Assembly (NCBI GenBank): GCA_017456285.1
Contig: JAFTJQ010000012.1
Span: 45,989-109,988 of the forward strand
Direction: 5' to 3'
DNA length: 64,000 nucleotides
DNA from: Lentisphaeria bacterium
Lineage (GTDB): Bacteria; Verrucomicrobiota; Lentisphaeria; Victivallales; Victivallaceae
Of the stretch, positions 33,309 to 42,322 are shown piece after piece. Under the pieces are notes generated by a model. The model did not search any database. It was not told the origin of the DNA and was given only the letters and a program-made list of their open reading frames with translations. Each line of letters starts with the position of its first letter. Position 1 is the first letter of the stretch. The position numbers and the translations under genes are program-made.

Positions 33309-34988
33309 TTAATTATCAAGATATTTTACGCCTAAATAACTTAAATCGATAATTCCATACACCTGACCTGATCCATCCCCGATAGACATGCCCGGAGCAT
33401 TTTTAGTCGGGGTCATCGGAGAAGTTGCGAGCGGAGTTGATTTGCCTTTTTCGTAAATTTCAAAGACGCCTTTTTCGGCATCGCACTTGATGATAATATT
33501 TTTGAATTGGGCAATCCCGAAGTCAAAAGGAATATTTACCCTTTTGTCGCCTTGAATGTATTGGATGAAGTTTTTACCGAAGCCGACATAAGCCCATAGG
33601 TTTTTGCCCTCTTCAGCAGCCATAACTACTGAAAATGTGAATTGCATTTTGGGGGTAACATTATCCATTAAGCGAAGTTCCAGTTCATATTCAGCTTTTT
33701 TAACTCCGATTGGAATACTTGGAATGTCGCATCTGACCCATTCTCTGCCGTCTTTGGGAGTTCCGCAGCTATGGAAACGCATTACGGGGTATTGACGTTC
33801 AGGGATTTCATGGATATAGGCGTGGGCGGAGTTGCTTTTGTAAGTGCTGTACCCATTTGCCGCACCTTTGGCAAAAGGATTTTTTGACTCATAGAATGAG
33901 TAAAAAAGATCAAAACCCTCTTCTCTGGGGTCGCCTGTTTTAACTTTTGCACCGCTGATTTTCTCAATTTTGTAGGTTGCTGCCATGATTCTGGCAAAAA
34001 GCCCGTCGGTTCTGCCTGCTCCAAAATTACTTTCATCATAGATGACCATAATTTCATTAGGTGCTACTTCCAAAATCGAAGCGTAACTGCTGGTGCTTCC
34101 TTTCCAGAGACAATAACGCTGATAGTTTTTGCCCGTTCCTGTGAAGTCGAGATAGAGGTAAAGTCCGGGACGACCGGTTACGAATGCTAATGTGCCGTTT
34201 TCAAGCAAAATCGCATGCGGTGATGCTCCGAAATTTGCGGCAAGTTCTGACTTGCTCCAAGTTAAACCGTCATCACTTGAGCGTTTCTGGCGGCATGCTT
34301 TATTTCCGTCAACGCGGTAAATAACGAGGATTGTGCCGTCTGCAAGTTCGACCAAAGTGCTTTCATTTGCACCCTCAACATCATTAAATTCAGGTTCGGC
34401 AATGGTGGAGAGGAAGTGCCAAGTTTGACCGTCATCATCAGAGTAATAAGAAAAAATATGCGATTTTGAAGCCCCCTCTTTCATGCCGTAAGCAGTACCG
34501 ATAAGTCTGCCGGTTTTGGTACGCAAAACATCACGGTGAGCGTGAGCACTGGTAGCATAAGGAAGTTCAATTTCTGCATAACGGATAGTTGCTTTGCCGT
34601 TTTCGTCAAGTTCAATAACTGAAAGTTTGTGATTTTTCAGAGCTTTTCTCTCCCAAACAGTTACACGGCATTTTTTGCCGTCACGAGTTTCATAAGCAGT
34701 CATACCTGCGGCGGTAAAGTCTTTAGGTGGTTTCTGCCAACTTTTGCCATTATCGAAAGAGACTTCAGCACAACTCCGTTCGGTAATAATGTGCATGCCT
34801 TTTGAGTGAGTTAAGTGAATGCTGTTATCTGAATAGCGAGTAGCAAAACAGAAGTTCAAGTCTTCGGTAAAACTCTCAATCATCTTCAAATCCAATGGAA
34901 TAATTTTGCCGCCATTGAGATTAATTTCTGCCGCCAATGCTATACTTGCCGCCGCAAAAAAGATTGCTGAAAATATACTTTTTTTCAT
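33309..34988 (-). CDS. Secreted BNR/sialidase-like beta-propeller protein
   Basis: 559 residues with signal peptide MKKSIFSAIFFAAASIALAA. The first 370 residues form a BNR-type six-bladed propeller with Asp-boxes SFDNGKSW (77-84), YSDDDGQTW and SSDDGLTW. The final 170 residues look like a beta-sandwich, perhaps a LamG-like domain (FTFSVVMAAEEGKNLWAYVGFG). Sialidases carry a (F/Y)RIP motif before the first Asp-box; I do not see it, so sialidase activity is doubtful. It lies downstream of a pseudopilin gene and its terminator, on the same strand. AGGGAA precedes the ATG. Confidence 0.8.
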   Translation of the reverse strand: MKKSIFSAIFFAAASIALAAEINLNGGKIIPLDLKMIESFTEDLNFCFATRYSDNSIHLTHSKGMHIITERSCAEVSFDNGKSWQKPPKDFTAAGMTAYETRDGKKCRVTVWERKALKNHKLSVIELDENGKATIRYAEIELPYATSAHAHRDVLRTKTGRLIGTAYGMKEGASKSHIFSYYSDDDGQTWHFLSTIAEPEFNDVEGANESTLVELADGTILVIYRVDGNKACRQKRSSDDGLTWSKSELAANFGASPHAILLENGTLAFVTGRPGLYLYLDFTGTGKNYQRYCLWKGSTSSYASILEVAPNEIMVIYDESNFGAGRTDGLFARIMAATYKIEKISGAKVKTGDPREEGFDLFYSFYESKNPFAKGAANGYSTYKSNSAHAYIHEIPERQYPVMRFHSCGTPKDGREWVRCDIPSIPIGVKKAEYELELRLMDNVTPKMQFTFSVVMAAEEGKNLWAYVGFGKNFIQYIQGDKRVNIPFDFGIAQFKNIIIKCDAEKGVFEIYEKGKSTPLATSPMTPTKNAPGMSIGDGSGQVYGIIDLSYLGVKYLDN

Positions 34989-35031
34989 AAAAATTCCCTA
35001 TTATTTTTTATATTTTTTTAGAGTTTTGAGC

Positions 35032-35073
35032 AAAAAAATTCCTCCCCTGTTTCGGAATAAAGAGAGGAATTTT
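35032..35073 (-). terminator. Intrinsic terminator between pseudopilin and BNR protein
   Basis: On the minus strand AAATTCCTC pairs with GAGGAATTT around a 19-base loop and is followed by T. It lies 16 bases after the pseudopilin stop. It would let the pilin be made in excess of the downstream gene. Confidence 0.75.
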
Positions 35074-35088
35074 GAAAAAATTTAATTT

Positions 35089-35865
35089 TTACAGAGCCAT
35101 AAAATACATGGCGTATGACTGATTGTAGTCAGGATTGTCCTTGCAGAAGTCGATTTCAGTAATACTATTTCCGCTGGCTTTCGGCGGAGTTACTGCACGG
35201 GCAGAACCGTCAATGAAGCCCATATTGATTTTGCCGCTGTGACGAGCAGCAATACTGAGGTTATTCCAACCGTTAATACATGAACTTGCACCCAAAGAAG
35301 CATCTTTTCCATGAGAATCAAACATATAGAATAAATCACTTGCATTTTTTATGCTTTTAGCATTAATATACTGCTCATAGATTTCTTTACCAGGATTGTG
35401 AGATTTGACACTGGTAATTACTTTGATACCGGTATTTGCATAAGGCTCACGAGATGAGTTCCAAGCAGTATTCTCATCTACCATAACACCGTAGCAAGTT
35501 TCCATCGCGTTGTCATTTACAGTATCGTTAGGATTTCTGGTTTTTGTATTAGGACAATAAGCAACTTTAACAATTTTGCCTTTATCCAAATAACCGTCAT
35601 TGCGGAGTTTACCTGCCCATGAAATAGTTGATGACCCGATGTCAGCATTCCAAATTTTTGCCGGCATAACAACCCAAAAAGCATTGTTATCATCAGCATA
35701 CATTGCACCAGCTAAAGCAAGTTGTTTCAAGTTAGAGGTACAGGATATTGCACGAGCTTTTTCACGAGCCTTGTTAAGTGCGGGGAGCAACATTCCTGCG
35801 AGGATTGCAATGATTGCAATGACAACCAACAGTTCAATGAGGGTGAAATTAAAAAGTTTTTTCAT
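35089..35865 (-). CDS. Type II secretion-like pseudopilin with H-X9-DG signature
   Basis: 258 residues. N-terminal leader and hydrophobic helix as in the other Lentisphaerae pseudopilins ([20 protein letters not shown], then [11 protein letters not shown]). C-terminal H-X9-DG reads [19 protein letters not shown] Cys-x-x-N (CTSN) follows the helix. The extracytoplasmic domain is otherwise variable. GGAAGG precedes the ATG. It has the best promoter in the window (TTGACA/TATACT), with two inverted repeats around it, so strong regulated expression is likely. The BNR protein gene follows after a terminator. Confidence 0.92.
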   Translation of the reverse strand: MKKLFNFTLIELLVVIAIIAILAGMLLPALNKAREKARAISCTSNLKQLALAGAMYADDNNAFWVVMPAKIWNADIGSSTISWAGKLRNDGYLDKGKIVKVAYCPNTKTRNPNDTVNDNAMETCYGVMVDENTAWNSSREPYANTGIKVITSVKSHNPGKEIYEQYINAKSIKNASDLFYMFDSHGKDASLGASSCINGWNNLSIAARHSGKINMGFIDGSARAVTPPKASGNSITEIDFCKDNPDYNQSYAMYFMAL

Positions 35866-35922
35866 TTTTTTACCTTCCTTTCTGTGTTTTTTAAGGTATT
35901 TTTTCGTTTTTTACATAGCCTG

Positions 35923-35945
35923 AATTGACAGTTGTTAGGTCAATT
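35923..35945. promoter_or_regulatory. Inverted repeat in pseudopilin leader
   Basis: AATTGAC and GTCAATT separated by 9 bases, just downstream of the predicted start of transcription; possible operator. Confidence 0.45.
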
Positions 35946-35953
35946 ATTGTGAA

Positions 35954-35971
35954 CTATACTCTATAGTATAG
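35954..35971. promoter_or_regulatory. Inverted repeat over the pseudopilin -10 box
   Basis: CTATACT-CTAT-AGTATAG; the right arm contains the minus-strand -10 TATACT, so a bound protein would block the promoter. Confidence 0.45.
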
Positions 35972-35992
35972 CACATAAAATTGAAATGTCAA
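35965..35992 (-). promoter_or_regulatory. Strong predicted promoter for the pseudopilin
   Basis: Minus strand TTGACA, 16 bp, TATACT, about 100 bases before the start codon. Confidence 0.65.
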
Positions 35993-36015
35993 GAGGCAAT
36001 TCTATTTTTTCTTTT

Positions 36016-38526
36016 TCATTTTTTTGCCACAACCAAATCTCCTTCTTTGATAGTTACAGGTAACTTTGCCTCCTTATTGTTTACATAGATTTTTTCAACG
36101 GAAAAATCTAATTTTAATTCTTTAAGTAAAAACTCTCCGTGCAATACTTGCATACTGAATTCGGTATTTTTGCTTGTGTAAGTTCCCCAGAGATCTCCCA
36201 ATGCCCAAAATGATGTAAAATCATTTTTGATTACCGGAGAAAATCCGAGGATTCCATTGTTATGGTCGTATTGGAAATTCGATGCGGCAAGCAGCATCCC
36301 ATAAGATGCCATACTGCGTGTGTAGTTGCTTCCGCATTCAAACTCATTAAATGGGTTGCGTTTTTTGCCGTCAAAGCGTTTGCGAATCGCTGTCGCAACT
36401 TCAAAACTTTTTTTAGTCATTCCCATGCTTAAAAGGTGTGTTGCATAAGCCCATTCAAAACCGGTCATGGTCTCGCTGTTGTAAGTTAATGGAATTGCCG
36501 GCTTGTCAGCAGGATAACTGCAAATAATTACACCTGCTTCATCATCAAGAGAGTACACTCGCCAGAAATTTGCAAAGTTTCTCATTGTTTTATAGAAATT
36601 ATTTTTATAGACTGCAAGCAGGTGTTTTCTGCACTTGCCGTCATCAAAAATTTTATCTAATCCGTATAAATTTGCATAGTTTTGAGCCAAGCAGCTGTCA
36701 ATTTCACAACCATCGGCAATTTGATACTTAATTTCCTGATGTTCTTCGCTCCAGTAGTTATCTGTTTTTGCGAATTTATCAATGATACTTCGATCGTGCA
36801 AGTCAATTTTGTGATAAAAATATTCGCCGTTAAAAAGATTTTTATTAACCCATTTTTTCCCTTTTTCAAAAAGTTTTCGGCATTTTTCGGCAAATTCCTT
36901 GTCGCCCATGAAGTCGGCTATCTTGCTCATGGCATTCAGCCCGCCCAGATAATGACCTGTCAAAAAAGCATTCGGACCGAAAAGTTCCATGTCCAGAGTA
37001 TGGTGCTGTCTGCCATGAAGCACTCCGGTTTCATCAATATCCCAGCAATCGGGATTTTTATCATTCCAAGCGTACTCCATAGTCTTTTTGATTGTCGGAT
37101 AATATTTTCTTAAATACTCCTCATCTCCGCCGATTTTCCAGTCGCGGTAAATTTTCATAATATCGCCGAATTGTCCATCCGCACAGGGGCGGAAGGTATT
37201 GAGATCGGCTTTGATTCCGTATGGGAGATAGAGGCGGAAGTGACTGCCGCCAAGCTCATCAACGCTGTATTTAAGGTGCGATTCACGCATAGAACGCTCT
37301 AAGTCGGGAAAAAGAAATGGCAGACTTTGGGCATAATTAAGCACATGTGTGCAAGAGCCTTCACATGACCCCCAAATAGAACCGACTCCCTCGTAAGTAT
37401 AAAAAGTTCCGTCCTCCAACCGCATGCAGACCGGGGATTTCAATACTGCCAAATTATCGGCAATGCCGTCTAAAATCAATTCAGGCAACTGAGTGGCAAA
37501 AAGGGCATCTCGAAATTGATAGGTTTTGGAGCGTAATTTGCAATAATTCTCTCTCGCATACGCCCCTGATTCCGCAGAGTTTTGCCAGATTGTTGCGTAA
37601 TAATTTTTCCACTCCCAGGGCAAATTGAATTTCTCTGCCAGAGCCTTGCGGTCTTTGAGATTTTCAATATGTCGATACGGCACACTCCATGAAATAATGA
37701 AGCGGACACACTTTTGCTCATTCGGTTTTAAGCGGAAGTGGGCAGCCATTGCTCCATGGTCAGTTCCGGTTGTTTCTGACGACGGCTCATATCGGCGATC
37801 CTGCAAAAATCCGCCTTTTTGCAAATCACGGAAATATATTTCCTGATAATCACGCCATAACCCCCGATATAAGTAGGTTTGATAAGAGCAATTTTGAGCA
37901 TCCTCGCACAAAGTTAAACTCAAATCACCGTGATTTTCTCCGCTGACAAGTGTCAGTTGATTATTTTCAACTTTGTTATAAGAACCTTTTTCATCGCGGC
38001 TCCATGGATTGCTTAAAACTCCGATTACAGTGTAATCAATCGTCCGATCAGTGTCGTTTTTAAGAGTGATTTCAAAAAATCCTGCGGGCAGGCTTGAGGG
38101 CAGACTCTCTCCGGGAATAAAAACACTCCAAGCTTCCAAAGCAACTTCGGCAGGAAATTTCTCGCCCCCGAAGTTTATTTTCGCTGTCGGGAATGTCCCC
38201 TCAAAGGTATGCTTTCTAAAGTGGGGTAAATTTACCAATGTCCCAATTTCCGGCCCATATCCGTATCCGCAATAACTTACTGTCTGCTGGTAATTGCCAA
38301 TGTAATGAGGCGGCAAGTCACCATTTAATATGCGGATGTCCTTGACTTCGCCATTCTCCTCTGCCCGCACGGCAAAGTGGCTTATGCCATTATAACTGCC
38401 TTTATTCGGGCGGTTGAATATCTCCCAGTCGATAAGCCTGCCATTTCCTGCCAGAGAAATTGAACCGCTTCCGATTCCGCCCAGTGGGAAGGATATTGCA
38501 GAACTTTTTTCTTTATTAAAAATCAT
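36016..38526 (-). CDS. GH116-like (GBA2-type) glycoside hydrolase
   Basis: 836 residues, without signal peptide. The N-terminal beta-sandwich domain starts with FPLGGIGSGSISLAGNGRL and the (alpha/alpha)6 catalytic domain occupies the second half. GH116 landmarks are seen: HHTLDMELFGPN near 515, the GFEWAYATHLLSMGM segment, and NPFNEFECGSNYTRSMASYG near 740. Family members are beta-glucosidases, beta-xylosidases or glucosylceramidases; the specificity is open. It is divergent from an AraC-type gene, whose product may control it. AAAGGAAA precedes the ATG. Confidence 0.88.
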   Translation of the reverse strand: MIFNKEKSSAISFPLGGIGSGSISLAGNGRLIDWEIFNRPNKGSYNGISHFAVRAEENGEVKDIRILNGDLPPHYIGNYQQTVSYCGYGYGPEIGTLVNLPHFRKHTFEGTFPTAKINFGGEKFPAEVALEAWSVFIPGESLPSSLPAGFFEITLKNDTDRTIDYTVIGVLSNPWSRDEKGSYNKVENNQLTLVSGENHGDLSLTLCEDAQNCSYQTYLYRGLWRDYQEIYFRDLQKGGFLQDRRYEPSSETTGTDHGAMAAHFRLKPNEQKCVRFIISWSVPYRHIENLKDRKALAEKFNLPWEWKNYYATIWQNSAESGAYARENYCKLRSKTYQFRDALFATQLPELILDGIADNLAVLKSPVCMRLEDGTFYTYEGVGSIWGSCEGSCTHVLNYAQSLPFLFPDLERSMRESHLKYSVDELGGSHFRLYLPYGIKADLNTFRPCADGQFGDIMKIYRDWKIGGDEEYLRKYYPTIKKTMEYAWNDKNPDCWDIDETGVLHGRQHHTLDMELFGPNAFLTGHYLGGLNAMSKIADFMGDKEFAEKCRKLFEKGKKWVNKNLFNGEYFYHKIDLHDRSIIDKFAKTDNYWSEEHQEIKYQIADGCEIDSCLAQNYANLYGLDKIFDDGKCRKHLLAVYKNNFYKTMRNFANFWRVYSLDDEAGVIICSYPADKPAIPLTYNSETMTGFEWAYATHLLSMGMTKKSFEVATAIRKRFDGKKRNPFNEFECGSNYTRSMASYGMLLAASNFQYDHNNGILGFSPVIKNDFTSFWALGDLWGTYTSKNTEFSMQVLHGEFLLKELKLDFSVEKIYVNNKEAKLPVTIKEGDLVVAKK

Positions 38527-38558
38527 TATAGAATTTCCTTTTATTTTTTTATTAAAAT

Positions 38559-38586
38559 TTGTAATTTTCAGTTTTTATGATATAAT
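38559..38586 (+). promoter_or_regulatory. Predicted promoter for AraC-type gene
   Basis: TTGTAA, 16 bp, TATAAT, 51 bases before the ATG at 38637. Confidence 0.55.
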
Positions 38587-38636
38587 ATAGCAGTTAAATT
38601 AAAAAAAGACAATGGAAAAAAACGGGATTATTTTGT

Positions 38637-39461
38637 ATGTTTCAGGGGAAAATTGATTATAATGAAATTGTGACTAAACTTAATGGCTTCAGTTTGGAAT
38701 TTCATGAGTGTGCGAAATTCAAATTTGAGTGGAGCGGCAGGAATTTGCATAGTTTCAATCGAATTTTTGCCGTTATTGCAACCGACGGCAACTCTGAAGT
38801 CATACATGAGCAGAGCGGGAAAAAATATATTTTGAAAACGGGTGGAATTTATTTTTTAAGCAATGGTGAAACGTATAAATTCAAGTTCGACTCTGCGACC
38901 TATTTCCTCTCATTTCACTTTAATTGTTATGTTGACGGATGTCGGGAGATTTTTGCAGATAGTAATATTTTCACTGAATTACTTACAGATTCAGAATGGG
39001 TTATCAAAGTTGAGAAATTGCTCAAAGAAAATATTTCCATTGCTGAATATTCTCAATTATACCGTTTTTTGTGCGAAAAAGTGAGTGAATTTATCCCTGA
39101 AATTGATACGGAAATTCATTTATTGTATCAGCGTGATATGAAAATTCACCGATTTTTGCGTAATGAGGCGGATGCCAAAACCGTTATTGAGGATTTGGCG
39201 GATATTGCCGGACTGTCTGCGGATACGCTTTCCAGACGATTTTCAAAAGATTATAAGAAAACTTTGAAAAAGGCGATTAATCAGGCGATTGCAATGCGGG
39301 CAGAAAAATTTTTGCGGAATAACGAATTAAAAGTTAAGGAAATTGCAGAAATCTTAAAATTTAATGATGAGTATTATTTCAGTAAATTCTTTAAGCGGGA
39401 AAGCGGAAAATCCCCAAGTGAGTTCAGGCAAATGCTTGGAATTATTCGACACACCTCATGA
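38637..39461 (+). CDS. AraC-family transcriptional regulator
   Basis: 274 residues. The N-terminal 130 residues look like a small cupin sensor domain (SGKKYILKTGGIYFLSNGETYKF, FLSFHFNC). The C-terminal 100 residues have two AraC helix-turn-helix units: VIEDLADIAGLSADTLSRRFSK near 182 and the VKEIAEILKFNDEYYFSKFFKRESG signature near 236. The ribosome-binding site is weak. It is divergent from the GH116-like gene and is most simply its activator. The end of the gene lies 33 bases from a copy of the rpoN 3' end, the edge of a probable cassette. Confidence 0.9.
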   Translation: MFQGKIDYNEIVTKLNGFSLEFHECAKFKFEWSGRNLHSFNRIFAVIATDGNSEVIHEQSGKKYILKTGGIYFLSNGETYKFKFDSATYFLSFHFNCYVDGCREIFADSNIFTELLTDSEWVIKVEKLLKENISIAEYSQLYRFLCEKVSEFIPEIDTEIHLLYQRDMKIHRFLRNEADAKTVIEDLADIAGLSADTLSRRFSKDYKKTLKKAINQAIAMRAEKFLRNNELKVKEIAEILKFNDEYYFSKFFKRESGKSPSEFRQMLGIIRHTS

Positions 39462-39494
39462 GCTGTCAACTCTATGCGTCTATGCTTTTTTATT

Positions 39495-39549
39495 TTTTTA
39501 CAGAATCAATTTCCGCTTATGGGCAGGGGCAATTTCCATGGCGTCCCGG
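39495..39549. repeat. 55-bp direct repeat, outer copy of the rpoN 3' end
   Basis: Identical over 55 bases to 42323-42377. It contains the last 16 codons and stop of rpoN plus four further T on the 3' side. This copy is detached from any rpoN reading frame, so it is probably the original chromosomal end of rpoN left behind by an insertion. Confidence 0.95.
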
Positions 39550-39642
39550 ACAGAAAAATTATTGTCTTTAAGTACAAAATGGAACCCGCTTATCATCTGC
39601 ATGATATTGCTGAAATCTGCTTTGGAACCAAGCAGTTTGATG

Positions 39643-39676
39643 CATCGGAAAGAGAAATTAAATTCTCTTTCCGATG
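39643..39676 (-). terminator. Perfect 14-bp hairpin downstream of the fusion gene
   Basis: CATCGGAAAGAGAA and its complement around a 6-base AT loop, 9 bases past the stop codon. There is no long T-run, so it may be a processing or stabilising stem instead of an intrinsic terminator. Confidence 0.6.
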
Positions 39677-39684
39677 AGGTGCTT

Positions 39685-42069
39685 TTATATAAACAGCGTA
39701 TTATTGCTGTTTTTTGCAAGTTCTGCAAAAGTGGCAACCCCTGCGACTTCATCGACCTCAATAAGTTCTTCTCTGGTAATACCCATAACATTCATTGCCA
39801 TATCGCAAGCAATGAACCTCACTCCGGCATCACGGGCAGAAGCAATAAGTTCTTCGAGAGAGAGGACACTTTGTTTTTTCATGACAGACTTCATCATGGC
39901 ACTTCCCATTCCCAGCATATTCATTTTGGAAAGTGCAAGTTTTCGGGAGCCTTTCGGCAGCATAAAGCCGAACATGCGGGAAATAAAATTTTTCCGTACA
40001 TAAGGAGACGGATTTTTCCGCAGGACACTTAATCCCCAGAAAGTGAAAAAGATATTAACCTCCGAGCCGGCTGCCGCCAGTCCGTTGGCAAGAATCAGTG
40101 CCGCCATCGCTTTGTCAAAATCATTACTGAAAAGCACAATGGAGGCCGCAGAGGTTTTCTGTTTTACCTGTATTTGTGCAGTGTTGACAGCACCTTTAAC
40201 AACATCAGCCTCCAAATATCCATCTTTCTGTTTGATGTTCGCCACTGTATGGTTCGCTCCCTTTGCCCAGTTAAGAAGATCGGTTTCAAAAGTTTCAGCG
40301 GCCAAAATATGCAGAGATTTACCCTCCCGGAGCTCTGACATTTTCGCTTTAAGTTTCAATATCGGACCGGGACAGGGCAGAGCCCGCACATCCAATGAAG
40401 CTGCATTTTCTATAACTTTGTTATCAGGGGTTTGCATATTTTTATTTTCCATAATACTTTTCTTTTCCGGGTGATAAAGTTTCCATGTCAGATAACCGCC
40501 GGAGAGATTGGCGGCATTAAATCCATTCTGCTTCAAAATTCGTTCTGCCAGATATCCGCGTAATCCCACCTGACAGCAGCAGACAATTAATTTACTTTTA
40601 TCTAATTCATTCAAACGGCTTCTGAGATCTCCGAGACGGATATTTACCGATCCCGGTATTGCGCCCAATTCATTTTCTTCCGGTTCGCGGACATCAAGAA
40701 CAAGGGCTTCTGCAGGGATTGTGTCTGGATAAACCACATTAGTTGTGCCGTTAAGGATATTTTCTGCAACGAATCCGGCAAAATTTACCGGATCTTTGGC
40801 GGAACTGTAAGGCGGTGCGTATGCAAGTTCCAGTTCTCCAAGCTGCGGTGCAGTAAGTTTATTGCGCATTGCCTGAGCTATGGTATCAAGTCTTTTATCA
40901 ACACCTTTACTGCCGACTATCTGTGCTCCGTAAATCTGCCCGTCATTACCGAAAATAAGTTTAAGTGTCATCTTGCTGCCGCCGGGGTAATAAGAAGCGT
41001 TTGACGCTGGATGCAGATAGAGTTTCCGGAATTCTATATTCATTTTTTTCAAACGCTCTTCTGTATAACCGACTGCGGCTGCGGTTAATTTCCCGATTTT
41101 GACCACAGAAGTTCCGAAAGAGCCATTGTATGTTTTATTTTTTCCGCAAATATTATCTGCGGCGATTCGCCCCTGTTTATTGGCAGGCCCCGCAAGCGGA
41201 ATTGCAGCAGTCCCTCCGAAAACAGGATCAAGAACTTCGATCACATCACCTGCCGCATAAATATCAGGATCAGATGTTTGCAGAGAAGGAGCAACTTGAA
41301 TATGCCCTTTTTCTCCGCATTTCAAGCCGCAATCTGCCGCAAGAGCTGAATTCGGTTTCACTCCGATGGCATTGATGACAATATCCGCTTCAAGACGGTC
41401 GCCGCAGTCAAGTTCAATCTCTACGGCAGATGATTTTTGTCTGTAATTTTGAACCAGACAGCCGAAGCGGATTTTTATTCCCGACCGCAGCAGTTCATTT
41501 TCCAAAGCGACAGCCATTTCCTGATCAAATGTGGGCAGAACGTGTTCGCCGCGTTGGACAATTGTAACATCCATTCCCCGCAGACGGAGATTTTCAGCAA
41601 CTTCCAGCCCGATAAATCCGGCTCCGACAATGATTGCAGTTTTTGCTTGCGGCAGTTCCGCAATGACCTTATCCATATCTGCGATAGTCCATAGATTATA
41701 AACGCCGGGAACAGAGCTTTCTCCGATGGGCAAAGAACCGGTAGCAATCAGAAGTTTGTCGTAGTTTTCCTGATAAATGCCACTTTGATTTCTGATATCC
41801 AGAATTTTATTCTCACGGTCAATTTTGATAACTTCATTTTGAGTGCGGACGTCAATATTGAACCATGATGAAAATTTTTCCGGGGACATAACCAGCAAAT
41901 TATCACGATCAGTTATCACATTTCCAAGGTGATAGGGCAAACCGCAATTTGCGTAAGAAATAAAACTGCCTTTTTCAAGCAGAACAATTTCTGCATTTTC
42001 ATCCAGTCTGCGTAATCTTGCCGCTGCACTTGCTCCTGCGGCAACTCCGCCGATTATAAGTACTTTCAT
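39685..42069 (-). CDS. CoA-disulfide reductase/NADH oxidase fused to rhodanese, TusA and DsrE domains
   Basis: 794 residues, four functional units. 1-440: pyridine nucleotide-disulfide reductase of the CoADR/Nox class, FAD fold IIGGVAAGASAAARL, redox Cys42 in SYANCGLPYHLG, NADH fold IIVGAGFIGLEVAENL. 455-532: rhodanese with VLDVREPEE and active loop CCCQVGLRGY (Cys499). 557-626: TusA-like sulfur carrier with LPCPGP (Cys566). 641-794: DsrE-like domain ending MAMNVMGITREELIE. Together these suggest reduction of CoA-persulfide or polysulfide and hand-over of sulfane sulfur along successive cysteines. Cytosolic. AAGGAG precedes the ATG. The gene is the only cargo of the repeat-bounded cassette. 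Confidence 0.93.
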   Translation of the reverse strand: MKVLIIGGVAAGASAAARLRRLDENAEIVLLEKGSFISYANCGLPYHLGNVITDRDNLLVMSPEKFSSWFNIDVRTQNEVIKIDRENKILDIRNQSGIYQENYDKLLIATGSLPIGESSVPGVYNLWTIADMDKVIAELPQAKTAIIVGAGFIGLEVAENLRLRGMDVTIVQRGEHVLPTFDQEMAVALENELLRSGIKIRFGCLVQNYRQKSSAVEIELDCGDRLEADIVINAIGVKPNSALAADCGLKCGEKGHIQVAPSLQTSDPDIYAAGDVIEVLDPVFGGTAAIPLAGPANKQGRIAADNICGKNKTYNGSFGTSVVKIGKLTAAAVGYTEERLKKMNIEFRKLYLHPASNASYYPGGSKMTLKLIFGNDGQIYGAQIVGSKGVDKRLDTIAQAMRNKLTAPQLGELELAYAPPYSSAKDPVNFAGFVAENILNGTTNVVYPDTIPAEALVLDVREPEENELGAIPGSVNIRLGDLRSRLNELDKSKLIVCCCQVGLRGYLAERILKQNGFNAANLSGGYLTWKLYHPEKKSIMENKNMQTPDNKVIENAASLDVRALPCPGPILKLKAKMSELREGKSLHILAAETFETDLLNWAKGANHTVANIKQKDGYLEADVVKGAVNTAQIQVKQKTSAASIVLFSNDFDKAMAALILANGLAAAGSEVNIFFTFWGLSVLRKNPSPYVRKNFISRMFGFMLPKGSRKLALSKMNMLGMGSAMMKSVMKKQSVLSLEELIASARDAGVRFIACDMAMNVMGITREELIEVDEVAGVATFAELAKNSNNTLFI

Positions 42070-42102
42070 AAAAAATCTCCTTGCCTTTTAAGGTTTGATA
42101 AT

Positions 42103-42128
42103 GATATACCTCTCAGGAGTAATATATC
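42103..42128. promoter_or_regulatory. Operator-like inverted repeat at the fusion gene promoter
   Basis: GATATA and TATATC separated by 14 bases, the right arm overlapping the -10 box; the inner part (CTCTCAGGAG) is also partly palindromic. It suggests repression. Confidence 0.5.
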
Positions 42129-42149
42129 GCAGATTAAACGATTTTTCAA
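42121..42149 (-). promoter_or_regulatory. Predicted promoter for the fusion gene
   Basis: Minus strand TTGAAA, 17 bp, TATATT. The spacing differs from the 16 bp favoured by the neighbouring host genes. Confidence 0.55.
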
Positions 42150-42322
42150 TTTAAATTTTTGTAAAATCAAATAAAAAAAATAAGTCTGCCTGCTTTTGAG
42201 TATAATGCAGTATGGAATTATGTAAAAATATCATAGGATATGCAAAAAATAATACTGATAGTGTACATTCACGGGATTGTCTCATCTGTTCCATGTTGAT
42301 GTTTCCGCTGATCCGGCAGAAG

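Larger units (their letters stand above)
39550..42322. mobile_element. Probable integrated cassette between duplicated rpoN 3' ends
   Basis: 2,773 bp bounded by perfect 55-bp direct repeats, one of which forms the living end of rpoN. It carries one gene (the sulfur-transfer flavoprotein) with promoter, operator-like repeat and 3' hairpin, and no recombinase. Duplication of a conserved gene's 3' end is what site-specific integration leaves behind. The cargo gene seems to use CTG and ATA codons more than its neighbours (by eye, not counted). A tandem duplication followed by decay is the alternative. Confidence 0.55.

Noticed and set aside
33309..34988. Firm call of exo-alpha-sialidase
   Set aside because: Asp-boxes alone are shared by many propellers, and the (F/Y)RIP motif was not found.
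39364..40032. Plus-strand frame of 222 residues over the cassette edge
   Set aside because: It runs antisense to the DsrE part of the fusion gene and across the repeat; its sequence has no domain logic.
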